Below are positions 1 through 7,485 of a stretch of DNA of 37,964 nucleotides, in pieces. Below the pieces are notes generated by a model. It saw nothing but the letters and a program-made list of their open reading frames with translations. It was not told the origin of the DNA and ran no database searches. Location of the stretch: contig CAJTPV010000031.1 of assembly GCA_910578505.1 (NCBI GenBank), positions 1 to 37,964 on the forward strand. Reading direction: 5' to 3'. The DNA is from an uncultured Oscillospiraceae bacterium (GTDB taxonomy: Bacteria > Bacillota > Clostridia > Oscillospirales > Oscillospiraceae). Position numbers and translations under genes: made by a program. Within the stretch, counting starts at the first letter, position 1. Each line of letters begins with the position of its first letter.

Positions 1-267
1 GCGGTATTTGGCGACTTCATATTGAATGATTTTGTATTCTTCGCTGCCGTCTGTCATTGGGAATAGCCACAGGCCGGATAGTTTACGGCCATAGGACTTT
101 GCGGCCTGCGGTATTACAGATTCTTCTTTGACTGCAAAATAGTCCCTGAAGAGTAGTTCTTCATCATATTGGGCAGATAATAGGTAAACGCCAGGACAAA
201 CTTCTTCTTTTTCTCTGATTGGGCCAAGCTCGTCTATCAGTTCAGATGGGTCTGTGTGATCCAACAT
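1..267 (-). CDS. Unknown protein, N-terminal part (3' end outside window)
   Basis: An open frame of 89 codons runs from an ATG at 267 to the window edge without a stop. The start is supported by a strong AGGAGG site a few bases upstream (around 270-279). The visible protein is acidic (starts MLDHTDPSEL) with no membrane segment or signal peptide, and I do not recognise a domain. Base composition is lower in GC than the core genes further right. It lies divergent to an XRE regulator gene, and its own sigma-A-like promoter at 439-467 overlaps a palindrome, so repression by the neighbouring regulator is a reasonable inference. The long leader (about 165 nt) between promoter and start holds no gene I can support. 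Confidence 0.6.
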   Translation of the reverse strand, partial: MLDHTDPSELIDELGPIREKEEVCPGVYLLSAQYDEELLFRDYFAVKEESVIPQAAKSYGRKLSGLWLFPMTDGSEEYKIIQYEVAKYR

Positions 268-438
268 TGTACCCTCCTTAATGTCGTATGGTATGCAATC
301 AGCAACCGATTCTTGCCGGTACTCTATTCTCTCAGGTCGTACCGGTCCGTCGTGAATTGCAGACGGGGGCGGTTGCGCATGACCTTTCGTGGGAGTATGT
401 TGGAGATTGCCAATGGTTCCTCCATATGCGTTACCGAT

Positions 439-467
439 AGTCTACCATAATGATGACTATTAGTCAA
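439..467 (-). promoter_or_regulatory. Sigma-A-like promoter of the partial gene
   Basis: Read on the minus strand, a -35 TTGACT (462-467) and a -10 TAGACT (439-444) are separated by exactly 17 bases. It points toward the partial gene at 1-267. Confidence 0.55.
454..466. promoter_or_regulatory. Palindromic operator candidate
   Basis: TGACTATTAGTCA is a perfect 13-bp palindrome around one central base. It overlaps the -35 of the minus-strand promoter and lies 63 bp upstream of the XRE gene. This is the usual place for an XRE-family operator; binding is inferred. Confidence 0.45.
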
Positions 468-528
468 TATATTTGATTCCCTTTAGTAAACGATAAAAGT
501 GATAAAATTGCTTCAAAGAGGTGATTTT

Positions 529-831
529 ATGCTGCCGATTGGAGATATCCTGAAGAAGCTCCGTGCTGAAAAAGGTTGGTCACAGGCCCAACTTGCCAAA
601 CGACTTGGCGTTTCATCGTCAATTATCGCGCACTATGAGCTTGGCGACAGGTATCCATCATTGGAAGCACTCACTGAGTTATCCCGTGTTATGGGCGTCA
701 CCACTGATTTTCTATTGGGACTGAATGACACCCGAGATTTTTGGATGGATGTTTCGGGACTTCTCCCAAACGAGATAAAAATATTAGAGGATTTGGCGGA
801 AAGCTACCGAAATCTTCACAAAAATCGATAG
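529..831 (+). CDS. XRE-family transcriptional regulator
   Basis: A 100-residue DNA-binding regulator. Residues about 5-58 form a typical Cro/C1 helix-turn-helix domain: LRAEKGWSQAQLAKRLGVSS followed by IIAHYELGDRYPSLEAL and a hydrophobic fifth helix ending TTDFLLG. The C-terminal 40 residues are short and acidic with no recognisable effector domain. The start is the ATG at 529, with an AGAGGTG ribosome site just upstream; an in-frame earlier start at 499 lacks one. The gene is divergent from the partial gene at 1-267 and probably controls that promoter through the palindrome at 454-466. Regulators of this size are common on mobile elements. The family is clear from sequence; the target is inferred. 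Confidence 0.9.
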   Translation: MLPIGDILKKLRAEKGWSQAQLAKRLGVSSSIIAHYELGDRYPSLEALTELSRVMGVTTDFLLGLNDTRDFWMDVSGLLPNEIKILEDLAESYRNLHKNR

Positions 832-874
832 TATTTATTTTGCAGAAATTGGATTATAGCGTGGGGGCTAAGAA

Positions 875-910
875 AAGGGCGGGAATCTGGTTTATCAGAT
901 TCCCGCCCTT
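875..910 (-). terminator. Intrinsic terminator
   Basis: A perfect 15-bp stem (875-889 with 896-910) closes a 6-base loop. On the minus strand it is followed by TTTTCTT, so it terminates minus-strand transcription, matching the nuclease fragment at 927-1046. On the plus strand there is no T tract. Confidence 0.75.
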
Positions 911-926
911 GAATTGGTAGGGTAGC

Positions 927-1046
927 TTATGCCCTTTGTCCGGCTTGTATCTTCTTTACTTCGTCAAGGGAGAGGCCAACGCACTCTGCTATTTTTTCGA
1001 GAGTAAGCGTTCCATCAGTCAACAATTTTTTCGGACCAATAAAATT
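927..1046 (-). pseudogene. C-terminal fragment of an Rpn/PD-(D/E)XK nuclease (transposase-like) gene
   Basis: The last 39 codons before the stop at 927-929 read as the tail typical of Rpn-family recombination-promoting nucleases: a short basic segment, then DGTLTLEKIAECVGLSLDEV, the usual C-terminal helix pair. Everything upstream, including the whole nuclease domain, is missing: reading into higher coordinates, the frame runs directly into the interspersed repeat at 1063-1208. It keeps its own terminator (875-910). The fragment is therefore the relic of a gene disrupted or deleted at the repeat. No start codon or ribosome site remains. Family assignment rests on recall of the tail motif. Confidence 0.6.
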
Positions 1047-1062
1047 ACCCTGGGACGTGGAA

Positions 1063-1208
1063 GACCCCTCCACCGCAAGCGGTCCCCCTCCCCTTTCAGG
1101 GGAGGCTTTCCAAAGGAGCAGGGGAAAAGGCTCCCCTGAAAGGGGAGCTGGCACGCGAAGCGTGACTGAGGGGTCCCTTTCCCGCATATTTCATCGTTCG
1201 CGAGTATA
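1063..1208 (+). repeat. Interspersed palindromic repeat, copy 1
   Basis: A core of about 114 bp (1063-1176) is nearly identical to 31769-31884, and its right part is found inverted at 37913-37964. It contains four small hairpins: CCGCAAGCGG, CTCCCCTTTCAGGGGAG, CTCCCCTGAAAGGGGAG and CACGCGAAGCGTG, framed by CCCCTC and GAGGGG. A less conserved flank runs on to GCGAGTATA at 1200-1208, shared with the other copies. No coding capacity is seen. It resembles a non-autonomous MITE/REP-like element. Confidence 0.85.
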
Positions 1209-1252
1209 ACTGCCGGACTTCATTTCGCAGCAGGCGCTTGACCTTATCGCGG

Positions 1253-2485
1253 TCACGCCAGATTCGACACAGCCACAAAGATATTGGAGATGGCGTACCA
1301 GGCGGCAAAGTCCACGCTGCCGGTCTGGGGCAGGTGGAAAATTTTCTGGAACTCCGTCACCGCCGCCTGGGTGGCGGGGCCGTAGACGCCGTCCGCCGGG
1401 AGCTTCTCAATGGCGGGATAGTTCTGGGAGATCCGGTTGAGCTGCTCCTGGACAGTGCGCACCGCCTCCCCCTCGCTGCCCAGTGAGAGCACCTGCCCGC
1501 CGTAGGACAGGGGTACTCCCTCCACCTTTTCCGCGCTCTTGAGATAGACGTCCGCGCCGTAGTATTTGCGCAGGATGCTCACCGCGTCCCAGCCCTGCTC
1601 CCCCAGGGCCTGGGAGCCCCACTGGCTCAGGCCGCCGCACTGGGTCCGCCGCCCGTCGCAGTACTGGGTCAGCAGGGGCTGGGCGATGCCCTCCCTGGTG
1701 ACATATGTCGTAAAGAGGTCATCCACCACCACGCCGATCTCCTCAAAGACCGTGCGCCCGTGGACATAGGACTGGTCAAAGGCGGTGGAGCTGGTGATGG
1801 TGAAGTCGTAGCCCTTGCCCCGGTACCACTCGGTATACACCCGGTTGAGGGTAAAGGAGAGGATCGCCAGCACGTTGGCCTTGATGGCCTCGGTCTTCCA
1901 GGTGGAGTAGATCTCGCTGCAGGCCACGTTTTTGATGTAGTCCTTGAACGGCACCCAGTAGTTGGCCGCGGCGTCCTGGGGCCGCCCGTCGTGGACCACG
2001 ACGAACTCCGGGATCACCGGGTCCGGCAGCACCACCAGGCCCTCCGGCTCCGGCAGGGGCTTGACCTCGTCCTCCGCCTCCTTTGGCGAGGCCGGCCCCC
2101 AGAGGGCGTGGGGGGGCAGCAGCAGGTTGTGTACGTTGAAGCCGCCGGTCCGGGCGGGGGCCAGGGCCGCCCGCTGGATGGAGCGGCCGGTGGGCAGCAC
2201 CTCCACGCCGCCGATGTGCAGGGTCTCCCGCCCTGGGGCGGTGACGGTGACGTTATAGACCGCGTAGGGCCGCCCCGTCTCCCCCTCGGCCACCGACAGC
2301 TCAATGGGCGGCGCAGGCAGCGAGAAAAACGGCGTCTGGCCGGAGGAGTCCGTGGCCGCCTCCTCCAGTGTCCTGCCGGTCTCCGGGTCGCTGACGCGCA
2401 CCCTGGCGTCCGGGATGGGCTCCGGGGCCTCCCCCGCCGTCACCACGATTTGCAGATCGCCTGTGTCCAGATAAGCTGGATTCAT
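1253..2485 (-). CDS. SleC-like spore cortex-lytic enzyme (SpoIID domain plus peptidoglycan-binding domain)
   Basis: A 410-residue protein without signal peptide. Residues 1-105 form a beta-rich, carboxypeptidase-regulatory-like segment with no catalytic motif, corresponding to the pre/pro part of SleC. A proline-rich linker follows to about 175. Residues about 175-315 are a SpoIID/LytB-type lytic transglycosylase domain: WKTEAIKAN carries the expected catalytic Glu (about residue 199), and GLSQWGSQALGEQGW plus ILRKYYG match the family's closing motif. Residues about 335-410 are a PG_binding_1 domain (LGSEGEAVRTVQEQLN, DGVYGPATQAAVTEFQ). In Clostridium perfringens and C. difficile this architecture is SleC, activated by Csp subtilases; here two Csp-like genes lie divergently 75 bp away, which strengthens the assignment. 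The ATG at 2485 has an AAAGGAGGT site. Spore localisation is inferred from the family. Confidence 0.82.
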   Translation of the reverse strand: MNPAYLDTGDLQIVVTAGEAPEPIPDARVRVSDPETGRTLEEAATDSSGQTPFFSLPAPPIELSVAEGETGRPYAVYNVTVTAPGRETLHIGGVEVLPTGRSIQRAALAPARTGGFNVHNLLLPPHALWGPASPKEAEDEVKPLPEPEGLVVLPDPVIPEFVVVHDGRPQDAAANYWVPFKDYIKNVACSEIYSTWKTEAIKANVLAILSFTLNRVYTEWYRGKGYDFTITSSTAFDQSYVHGRTVFEEIGVVVDDLFTTYVTREGIAQPLLTQYCDGRRTQCGGLSQWGSQALGEQGWDAVSILRKYYGADVYLKSAEKVEGVPLSYGGQVLSLGSEGEAVRTVQEQLNRISQNYPAIEKLPADGVYGPATQAAVTEFQKIFHLPQTGSVDFAAWYAISNIFVAVSNLA

Positions 2486-2510
2486 AATAGCAGACCTCCT
2501 TTCCGTATAC

Positions 2511-2519
2511 TATCCTATG
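2511..2519 (-). promoter_or_regulatory. Possible sporulation-sigma -10 element upstream of sleC-like gene
   Basis: The minus strand reads CATAGGATA, fitting the CATANNNTA -10 form of mother-cell sigma factors (sigma-E/sigma-K type). A matching -35 is not evident, so this is weak. Confidence 0.25.
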
Positions 2520-2559
2520 CGGGCGGCGGCGGCCGGACACCGTTGAAAAGGGGGATGGT

Positions 2560-4113
2560 ATGGAATACATCATCAAATACACGGGAAATATACGCGCCCT
2601 GGGCTACCCTGTGGAGCTGCTGGACGCTCAGTTCGCCATCATGGACCTGGAGCGGGAGCAGGCGGCGGGGCTGCTGGAGTTCCAGCAGGTGACCTGCTTT
2701 GAGCCGGCCCGGCGCCTCAGCCAGCTGGCGGACCAGAGCATGGAGGCGGCCTGTATCCCGCCGGTCCAGCGGGACGCCGGGCTGGGCCTGACGGGAGCGG
2801 GGGTGCTCATCGGCTTTGTGGACTCCGGGCTGGATCTGGACCACCCGGAGTTTCTGGGGGAGGACGGGACCAGCCGCGTCGTGGCCCTCTGGGACATGAC
2901 CGCAGAGGGGACGCCGCCGCCGGGCTTCCTCCACGGGGCGGTCTACTCCGGCGAGGAGATTGCCGCCCGCCTGGTCACTGTGGCCGGCAGCGGCCACGGG
3001 ACCGCCGTAGCCGCCATCGCCGCCGGGCGGAGCGGCGTGGCCCCCGGCGCGTCCATCGCGGCGGTGAAGCTGGCCAGCGCCCAGACCACGGACATCATGC
3101 GGGCGGTGAAATTTCTGCTGGACCAGGCGGAGGAGCGGGGGATGCCCTGCGTGGTCAACCTCAGCTACGGCACCAACTTCGGCTCCCACCGGGGGCAGTC
3201 CCTCTTTGAGTCCTACATCGACCAGTCCGCCCAGCGGGGCCGGAGCGTGGTGGTCTGCGCCGCAGGGAACGAGGGCAGCGGGGCCCACCATTTCCGCGGC
3301 CAGCTGGTGGAGGGGGGGAATGTGGACGCGGAGTTCACCATCTCCACCCGGCGGGAGCGGGTCTACCTCTCCCTGTGGAAGAACTTCGCCGACGAGGCGG
3401 TCTTCGATCTGACGCTGCCCAACGGACAGTCCACGGGGCCCCTGACGGAGGGGAGCCGCTCCCTCCGCTTCGGCCCGGTGAGCGTATCCGTATTCTACGG
3501 CGTGCCCACCCACTACAGCGCCGTCCAGGAGGCCATTTTCCTGCTGGACGCCCCCGCCGGGCAGCTGGACGGCCTGTGGCGGCTGCGGTGCCAGGGCAGG
3601 CAGGTGGCGGACGGCCGCTTCGACATCTGGCTGCCCACAGTGGAGGAGGTGGGCGAGCGCACAGCCTTCCTCCAGCCCACGCCGGATCTGACCATCACCC
3701 TGCCGGCCACGGCCCTGTACCCCATCTCCGTGGGCGGGTTCCATCCGGGGACCGGGACCCTCAGCGCCTTCTCCGGACGGGGGGAGGAGGACTGCGCCGG
3801 ACGGGTGCTGCTGGATCTGGCCGCCCCGGCGGAGGGCGTGCGCTCTGCCAAGGCCGGGGGCGGCTACGACGTGTTCGCCGGCACCAGCATGGCGGCCCCC
3901 TTTGTCTCCGGCGCGGCGGCGCTGATGATGGAGTGGGGCATCGTCCAGGGCAACGACCTGTTCCTCTACGGCCAGCGGGTGAAGGCGTTTTTGTGCAAGG
4001 GGGCCCTGCGCAGCTCCTTCCTGTCCTACCCCAATCCCCAGTGGGGCTACGGACGGCTGAACCTGTGCGGGACCATGAACGAGCTGGTCAGTCATTTGGA
4101 AAGGGGGATTTGA
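2560..4113 (+). CDS. Csp-like S8 subtilase, germination protease candidate (first of pair)
   Basis: A 517-residue subtilase without signal peptide. Residues 1-75 are a short pro-domain-like segment. The catalytic triad is complete: Asp88 in GFVDSGLD, His146 in GSGHGTAVAA, Ser443 in GTSMAAPFVSGAAAL. Between the oxyanion Asn region (CAAGNEGSGAHH) and the Ser, residues about 250-365 form an inserted beta-rich domain (NVDAEFTI to DIWLPTVEE), as in the jelly-roll insertion of clostridial Csp proteases. Csp proteases cleave pro-SleC in the spore during germination. The gene lies divergent from the SleC-like gene, with GGGGGATGGT just upstream of the ATG, and is followed two bases after its stop by a second subtilase. 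The family is clear; the substrate is inferred from context. Confidence 0.85.
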   Translation: MEYIIKYTGNIRALGYPVELLDAQFAIMDLEREQAAGLLEFQQVTCFEPARRLSQLADQSMEAACIPPVQRDAGLGLTGAGVLIGFVDSGLDLDHPEFLGEDGTSRVVALWDMTAEGTPPPGFLHGAVYSGEEIAARLVTVAGSGHGTAVAAIAAGRSGVAPGASIAAVKLASAQTTDIMRAVKFLLDQAEERGMPCVVNLSYGTNFGSHRGQSLFESYIDQSAQRGRSVVVCAAGNEGSGAHHFRGQLVEGGNVDAEFTISTRRERVYLSLWKNFADEAVFDLTLPNGQSTGPLTEGSRSLRFGPVSVSVFYGVPTHYSAVQEAIFLLDAPAGQLDGLWRLRCQGRQVADGRFDIWLPTVEEVGERTAFLQPTPDLTITLPATALYPISVGGFHPGTGTLSAFSGRGEEDCAGRVLLDLAAPAEGVRSAKAGGGYDVFAGTSMAAPFVSGAAALMMEWGIVQGNDLFLYGQRVKAFLCKGALRSSFLSYPNPQWGYGRLNLCGTMNELVSHLERGI

Positions 4114-4115
4114 GT

Positions 4116-5828
4116 ATGCGCCTGTCGCCGGAGGCCCTGGAGTTTATCCATGCGCCGGACACCGTGGACTTTGTCACCCGTGCCACGGACGCCTTTTTCG
4201 ACTACGTGAGAAACTCCACCGACGTGGTGGTGGGGCAGATGCTCTCCGGGCGGTACGTGCTGGGCTACGTCAAGGCGGCCAGCTTCCACCGGCTCCAGGA
4301 GGCGCTGGGGGCGGCCTTTGTCAGCTCCATGTCCGTGGTGCTGGGGCTGCTGGACCGGCCCGCCCTGGAGGCGGCGGGGGTGGCCCAGGTCCACAGCCAG
4401 CCCTACCTGAACCTGAAGGGCCGGGGGGTGCTCATCGGCTTTGTGGACACGGGCATCGACTACACCCAGGACGTATTCCGCTACGAGGACGGCACCAGCC
4501 GGATTCGGTACATCTACGACCAGACCGCCCAGGGGGATCCCCCGGAGGGGTTCCTGCTGGGCCGGGAGTACAGCAAGGCGGATATCGACGCCGCCCTGGC
4601 CTCCGGCGCGCCCGGCGATCTGGTGCCGGAGCGGGATGAGGTGGGCCACGGCACGTTCCTGGCCTCGGTGGCCGCCGGGCGGCAGAGCGAGTCCTTTTCC
4701 GGCGCGGCCCCGGACGCGGAGATCATCGCCGTCAAGCTGCGTCCGGCCCGGCCCTTCTACCGGGAGCGGTACTGCGTGCCGCCGGACCAGCAGAACGCCT
4801 ACGAGTCCAGCGCCGTGATGCTGGGGGTGGAGTACATCCTCCGCAGGGCCCGGGAGCTGGGCCGGCCGGTGGTCATCTGCCTGGGCCTGGGCACCAATGC
4901 CGGCAGCCACGACGGATACAGCGTCTTTGAGGAGTATCTGGGCGGCGTGTCCATCCAGAAGGGGGTGTGCCTGTGCGCGGCGGCGGGCAACGAGGCGGAG
5001 GCCCGCCACCACACCGGCGGCATCCTGCAGCCGGGAGAGAAGCCGGGGCAGGTGGATTTGAAGGTGGGGGAAAACGCCGGGGACGTGTACGTGGCGGTGT
5101 GGAACACGGTGGCGGACCGCATCTCCCTGTCCGTGCGCTCCCCCTCCGGGGAGCTGGTGGGCCGGGTGCCCGCCCGGCCCGGCGTGGCCCCCGCCGCCGA
5201 CGTGAAGCTGGTGCTGGAGGCCGCCCGTGTGCAGATCGAGTACCACTTCCCGGTGGAGGGCAGCGGCGGGCAGCTGTCCGTGATCCGCATCCTGGGGGCC
5301 ACCCCCGGCGTGTGGACCATCGGCCTCCACGGGGACATCCTGCTCAACGGCAGCTACCAGGTGTGGCTGCCCATGACGGGCTTTGTCTCGCCCACCGTGG
5401 AGTTTCTGGGGGCCACGCCGGACTATACGGTCACCAGCCCGGCCTCCGCCGTGGGGGTGATCTGCTGCGGGGCCTACGACAGCGCCGGGAAAAGCCTCTA
5501 CGCCAAGTCCTCCCGTGGCCCCGCCTGGGACGGACGGGTGCTGCCGGACCTGGTGGCCCCCGGCGTGGACGTGGGGGGCGTGTGGCCCTACGGCCCAGGG
5601 ACCATGAGCGGCACCAGCGCGGCGGCGGCGGTGCTGGCGGGGGTGTGCGCCCTGCTGCTGCAGTGGGGCGTCCGGGAGGGAAACGACCCGGCTATGGGGA
5701 CGTACCAGATCCGGGCCTATCTCATCCGGGGCTGCCTGCGGCGGACGGATATGGCCTACCCCAACAACCAGTGGGGGTACGGGGCCGTGCAGCTGATGCA
5801 GAGCTTCCACCTGATGCGGGAGCTGTGA
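4116..5828 (+). CDS. Csp-like S8 subtilase (second of pair)
   Basis: A 570-residue subtilase that starts two bases after the stop of the first, with an AAGGGGGA ribosome site inside the preceding gene; both are surely one operon. Residues 1-100 are an N-terminal domain unlike that of the first protein. The triad is Asp111 (GFVDTGIDY), His178 (EVGHGTFLAS) and Ser501 (SGTSAAAAVLAG). The segment after the Ser is AAAA rather than the usual MAAP. An inserted beta-rich domain spans about residues 305-425 (QVDLKVGENAGDVYVAVWNT to YQVWLPMTG), again Csp-like. In C. difficile CspC and CspA have lost catalytic residues; here all three are kept, so a pseudoprotease role cannot be assumed. A strong terminator follows at 5842. 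Confidence 0.85.
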   Translation: MRLSPEALEFIHAPDTVDFVTRATDAFFDYVRNSTDVVVGQMLSGRYVLGYVKAASFHRLQEALGAAFVSSMSVVLGLLDRPALEAAGVAQVHSQPYLNLKGRGVLIGFVDTGIDYTQDVFRYEDGTSRIRYIYDQTAQGDPPEGFLLGREYSKADIDAALASGAPGDLVPERDEVGHGTFLASVAAGRQSESFSGAAPDAEIIAVKLRPARPFYRERYCVPPDQQNAYESSAVMLGVEYILRRARELGRPVVICLGLGTNAGSHDGYSVFEEYLGGVSIQKGVCLCAAAGNEAEARHHTGGILQPGEKPGQVDLKVGENAGDVYVAVWNTVADRISLSVRSPSGELVGRVPARPGVAPAADVKLVLEAARVQIEYHFPVEGSGGQLSVIRILGATPGVWTIGLHGDILLNGSYQVWLPMTGFVSPTVEFLGATPDYTVTSPASAVGVICCGAYDSAGKSLYAKSSRGPAWDGRVLPDLVAPGVDVGGVWPYGPGTMSGTSAAAAVLAGVCALLLQWGVREGNDPAMGTYQIRAYLIRGCLRRTDMAYPNNQWGYGAVQLMQSFHLMREL

Positions 5829-5841
5829 CGGACGGAGGGCT

Positions 5842-5881
5842 GGCCGGCGGCAGGGAAAACTTGCCGCCGGCCGCTTTTTTT
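5842..5881 (+). terminator. Intrinsic terminator of the csp-like operon
   Basis: An 11-bp GC-rich stem (5842-5852 with 5862-5872) is followed by a run of seven T (5875-5881). Confidence 0.9.
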
Positions 5882-5891
5882 GTTTTTGCGC

Positions 5892-5920
5892 TTGCGTATT
5901 CCCCAAAAATGCGGTAGAAT
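5892..5920 (+). promoter_or_regulatory. Promoter of mgtE
   Basis: TTGCGT (5892-5897) and TAGAAT (5915-5920) are 17 bases apart. The leader to the start codon is only about 70 nt, too short for an M-box riboswitch. Confidence 0.65.
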
Positions 5921-5994
5921 GAACGGATGAACTCCGGCAAAGGGTCCGGGATTGGCAGGGGAGCGCGCGGATATACGAGGGAGGAGGGTGCGGC

Positions 5995-7374
5995 ATGATC
6001 GAGCTGGAGAACGGAGTATTTATGGAACAGGTGGAGGACCTCTCCCGAAAAAAGCGCTGGCCGGACGTGCGGGACATGCTGCTGCTGCTGGAGCCGGCGG
6101 ACATCGCCGCCATATTGGCGGAGGTGTCCGAGGACCGGCTGCCCCTGCTCTACCGCCTGCTGCCCAAGGAGCTGGCGGCGGAGGTGTTCGTGGAGATGGA
6201 CCCGGAGGAGCAGGAGCTGCTCATCAAGGGCTTCTCCGACACGGAGCTGAAGGAAGTGCTGGACGAGCTGTATGTGGACGACACGGTGGATTTGATTGAG
6301 GAGATGCCCGCCACGGTGGTCAAGCGCATCCTCAAGCACACGGACCCGGAGACCCGCAAGAGCGTCAACGAGATCCTCAACTACCCGGAGGACTCCGCCG
6401 GGTCTATTATGACCACGGAGTTCGTGGATCTGAAGCGGGACATGACGGTGGAGGACGCCCTCAAGCGCATCCGGCGCACGGGGGTGGACAAGGAGACCAT
6501 CAACATCTGCTATGTGACGGACCCCAGCCGCCACCTGCTGGGGCTGGTCTCCATCCGCACGCTGCTGCTGAGCGACGAGGACGACGTGATCGAGGAGATC
6601 ATGGAGACCAACTATATCTCCGCCTCCACCATGGACGACCGGGAGGACGTGGCCCAGTGGCTGAAAAAATACGACTTCCTGGCCCTGCCGGTGGTGGACA
6701 AGGAGAGCCGCCTGGTGGGCATCGTCACCATCGACGACGCCATCGACGTCATGGAGGAGGAGGCCACGGAGGACTTCGAGCTGATGGCCGGTATGTCGCC
6801 CACGGACAAGCCCTATCTGCGGGCTGGCGTGCTGGAGACGGTGAAAAGCCGCATCCCGTGGCTGATGCTGCTGATGCTGTCAGCCACGTTTACGGGGATC
6901 GTCATCACCAGCTTTGAGGACAAGCTGGCGGCCTACTCGGTGCTCATCGGCTTCATCCCCATGCTGATGGGCACGGGGGGCAACTGCGGCAACCAGAGCA
7001 GCGTGGCGGTGATCCGCGGCCTGAGCCTGGATGAGATCGACTTCGGCGACATCTTCCAGGTGGCCTGGAAGGAGGCGCGGGTGGCGGTGGTGTGCGGCGG
7101 GCTGCTGTCCGGCGCGAATTTTGTCAAGCTGATGCTGGTGGACCGGTGGCTCATGGGCAACAGCGAGGTGACGGTGCTGGTGGCGCTGGCCATCTGCCTG
7201 ACGCTGATCTGCACGGTGTTCTGCGCGAAGGTGGTGGGGGCCATGCTGCCGCTGCTGGCGGAAAAGGTGGGGCTGGACCCGGCGGTGCTGGCCGCGCCGT
7301 TCATCAGCACCATCGTGGACGTGCTGAGCCTGCTGATCTATTTCCGCTTCGCCGCCCTGCTGCTGGGCCTATAG
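5995..7374 (+). CDS. mgtE: Magnesium transporter MgtE
   Basis: A 459-residue magnesium channel/transporter of the inner membrane. Residues about 10-130 are the helical MgtE N domain (PADIAAILAEV, LPKELAAEVF, DDTVDLIEEMPATVVKRIL). Residues about 135-260 hold two CBS domains that act as a cytosolic magnesium sensor (DSAGSIMTTEFV, FLALPVVDKESRLVGIVTID). From about 285 five membrane helices follow, with the conserved pore stretch PMLMGTGGNCGNQSS and the end LSLLIYFRFAALLLG. Length and order match the family. The ATG at 5995 is preceded by GAGGAGGGTG. The gene has its own promoter and a terminator at 7414, so it is probably monocistronic. Confidence 0.96.
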   Translation: MIELENGVFMEQVEDLSRKKRWPDVRDMLLLLEPADIAAILAEVSEDRLPLLYRLLPKELAAEVFVEMDPEEQELLIKGFSDTELKEVLDELYVDDTVDLIEEMPATVVKRILKHTDPETRKSVNEILNYPEDSAGSIMTTEFVDLKRDMTVEDALKRIRRTGVDKETINICYVTDPSRHLLGLVSIRTLLLSDEDDVIEEIMETNYISASTMDDREDVAQWLKKYDFLALPVVDKESRLVGIVTIDDAIDVMEEEATEDFELMAGMSPTDKPYLRAGVLETVKSRIPWLMLLMLSATFTGIVITSFEDKLAAYSVLIGFIPMLMGTGGNCGNQSSVAVIRGLSLDEIDFGDIFQVAWKEARVAVVCGGLLSGANFVKLMLVDRWLMGNSEVTVLVALAICLTLICTVFCAKVVGAMLPLLAEKVGLDPAVLAAPFISTIVDVLSLLIYFRFAALLLGL

Positions 7375-7413
7375 TCCTGCCGGACGGGCAATGCGCTTCG
7401 CGGCGCTTTACGG

Positions 7414-7458
7414 AAAAACTCGCACATCTCCCGGATTTGGGGAGATATGCGAGTTTTT
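7414..7458. terminator. Bidirectional-type terminator after mgtE
   Basis: The arm 7414-7431 pairs with 7441-7458 (AACTCGCA, one mismatch, ATCTCC) around a 9-base loop. It has A's on the left and a TTTTT run on the right. Confidence 0.85.
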
Positions 7459-7485
7459 GATGCATTGATAAACGGAGGAAAAATC

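Noticed and set aside
256..450. 64-codon plus-strand frame in the leader region of the partial gene
   Set aside because: No ribosome site, no domain, and it overlaps the minus-strand gene start and its promoter.
2515..4095. Long minus-strand open frame opposite the first subtilase, and similar ones opposite the second (4092-6113) and the SLH gene (14619-18110)
   Set aside because: They are antisense shadows caused by high GC; their products are low-complexity, rich in Pro, Gly, Arg, His or Ala, without domains or ribosome sites, while the plus-strand frames carry clear families.
5883..5994. M-box magnesium riboswitch upstream of mgtE
   Set aside because: The leader after the promoter is only about 70 nt and none of the conserved M-box segments are visible.
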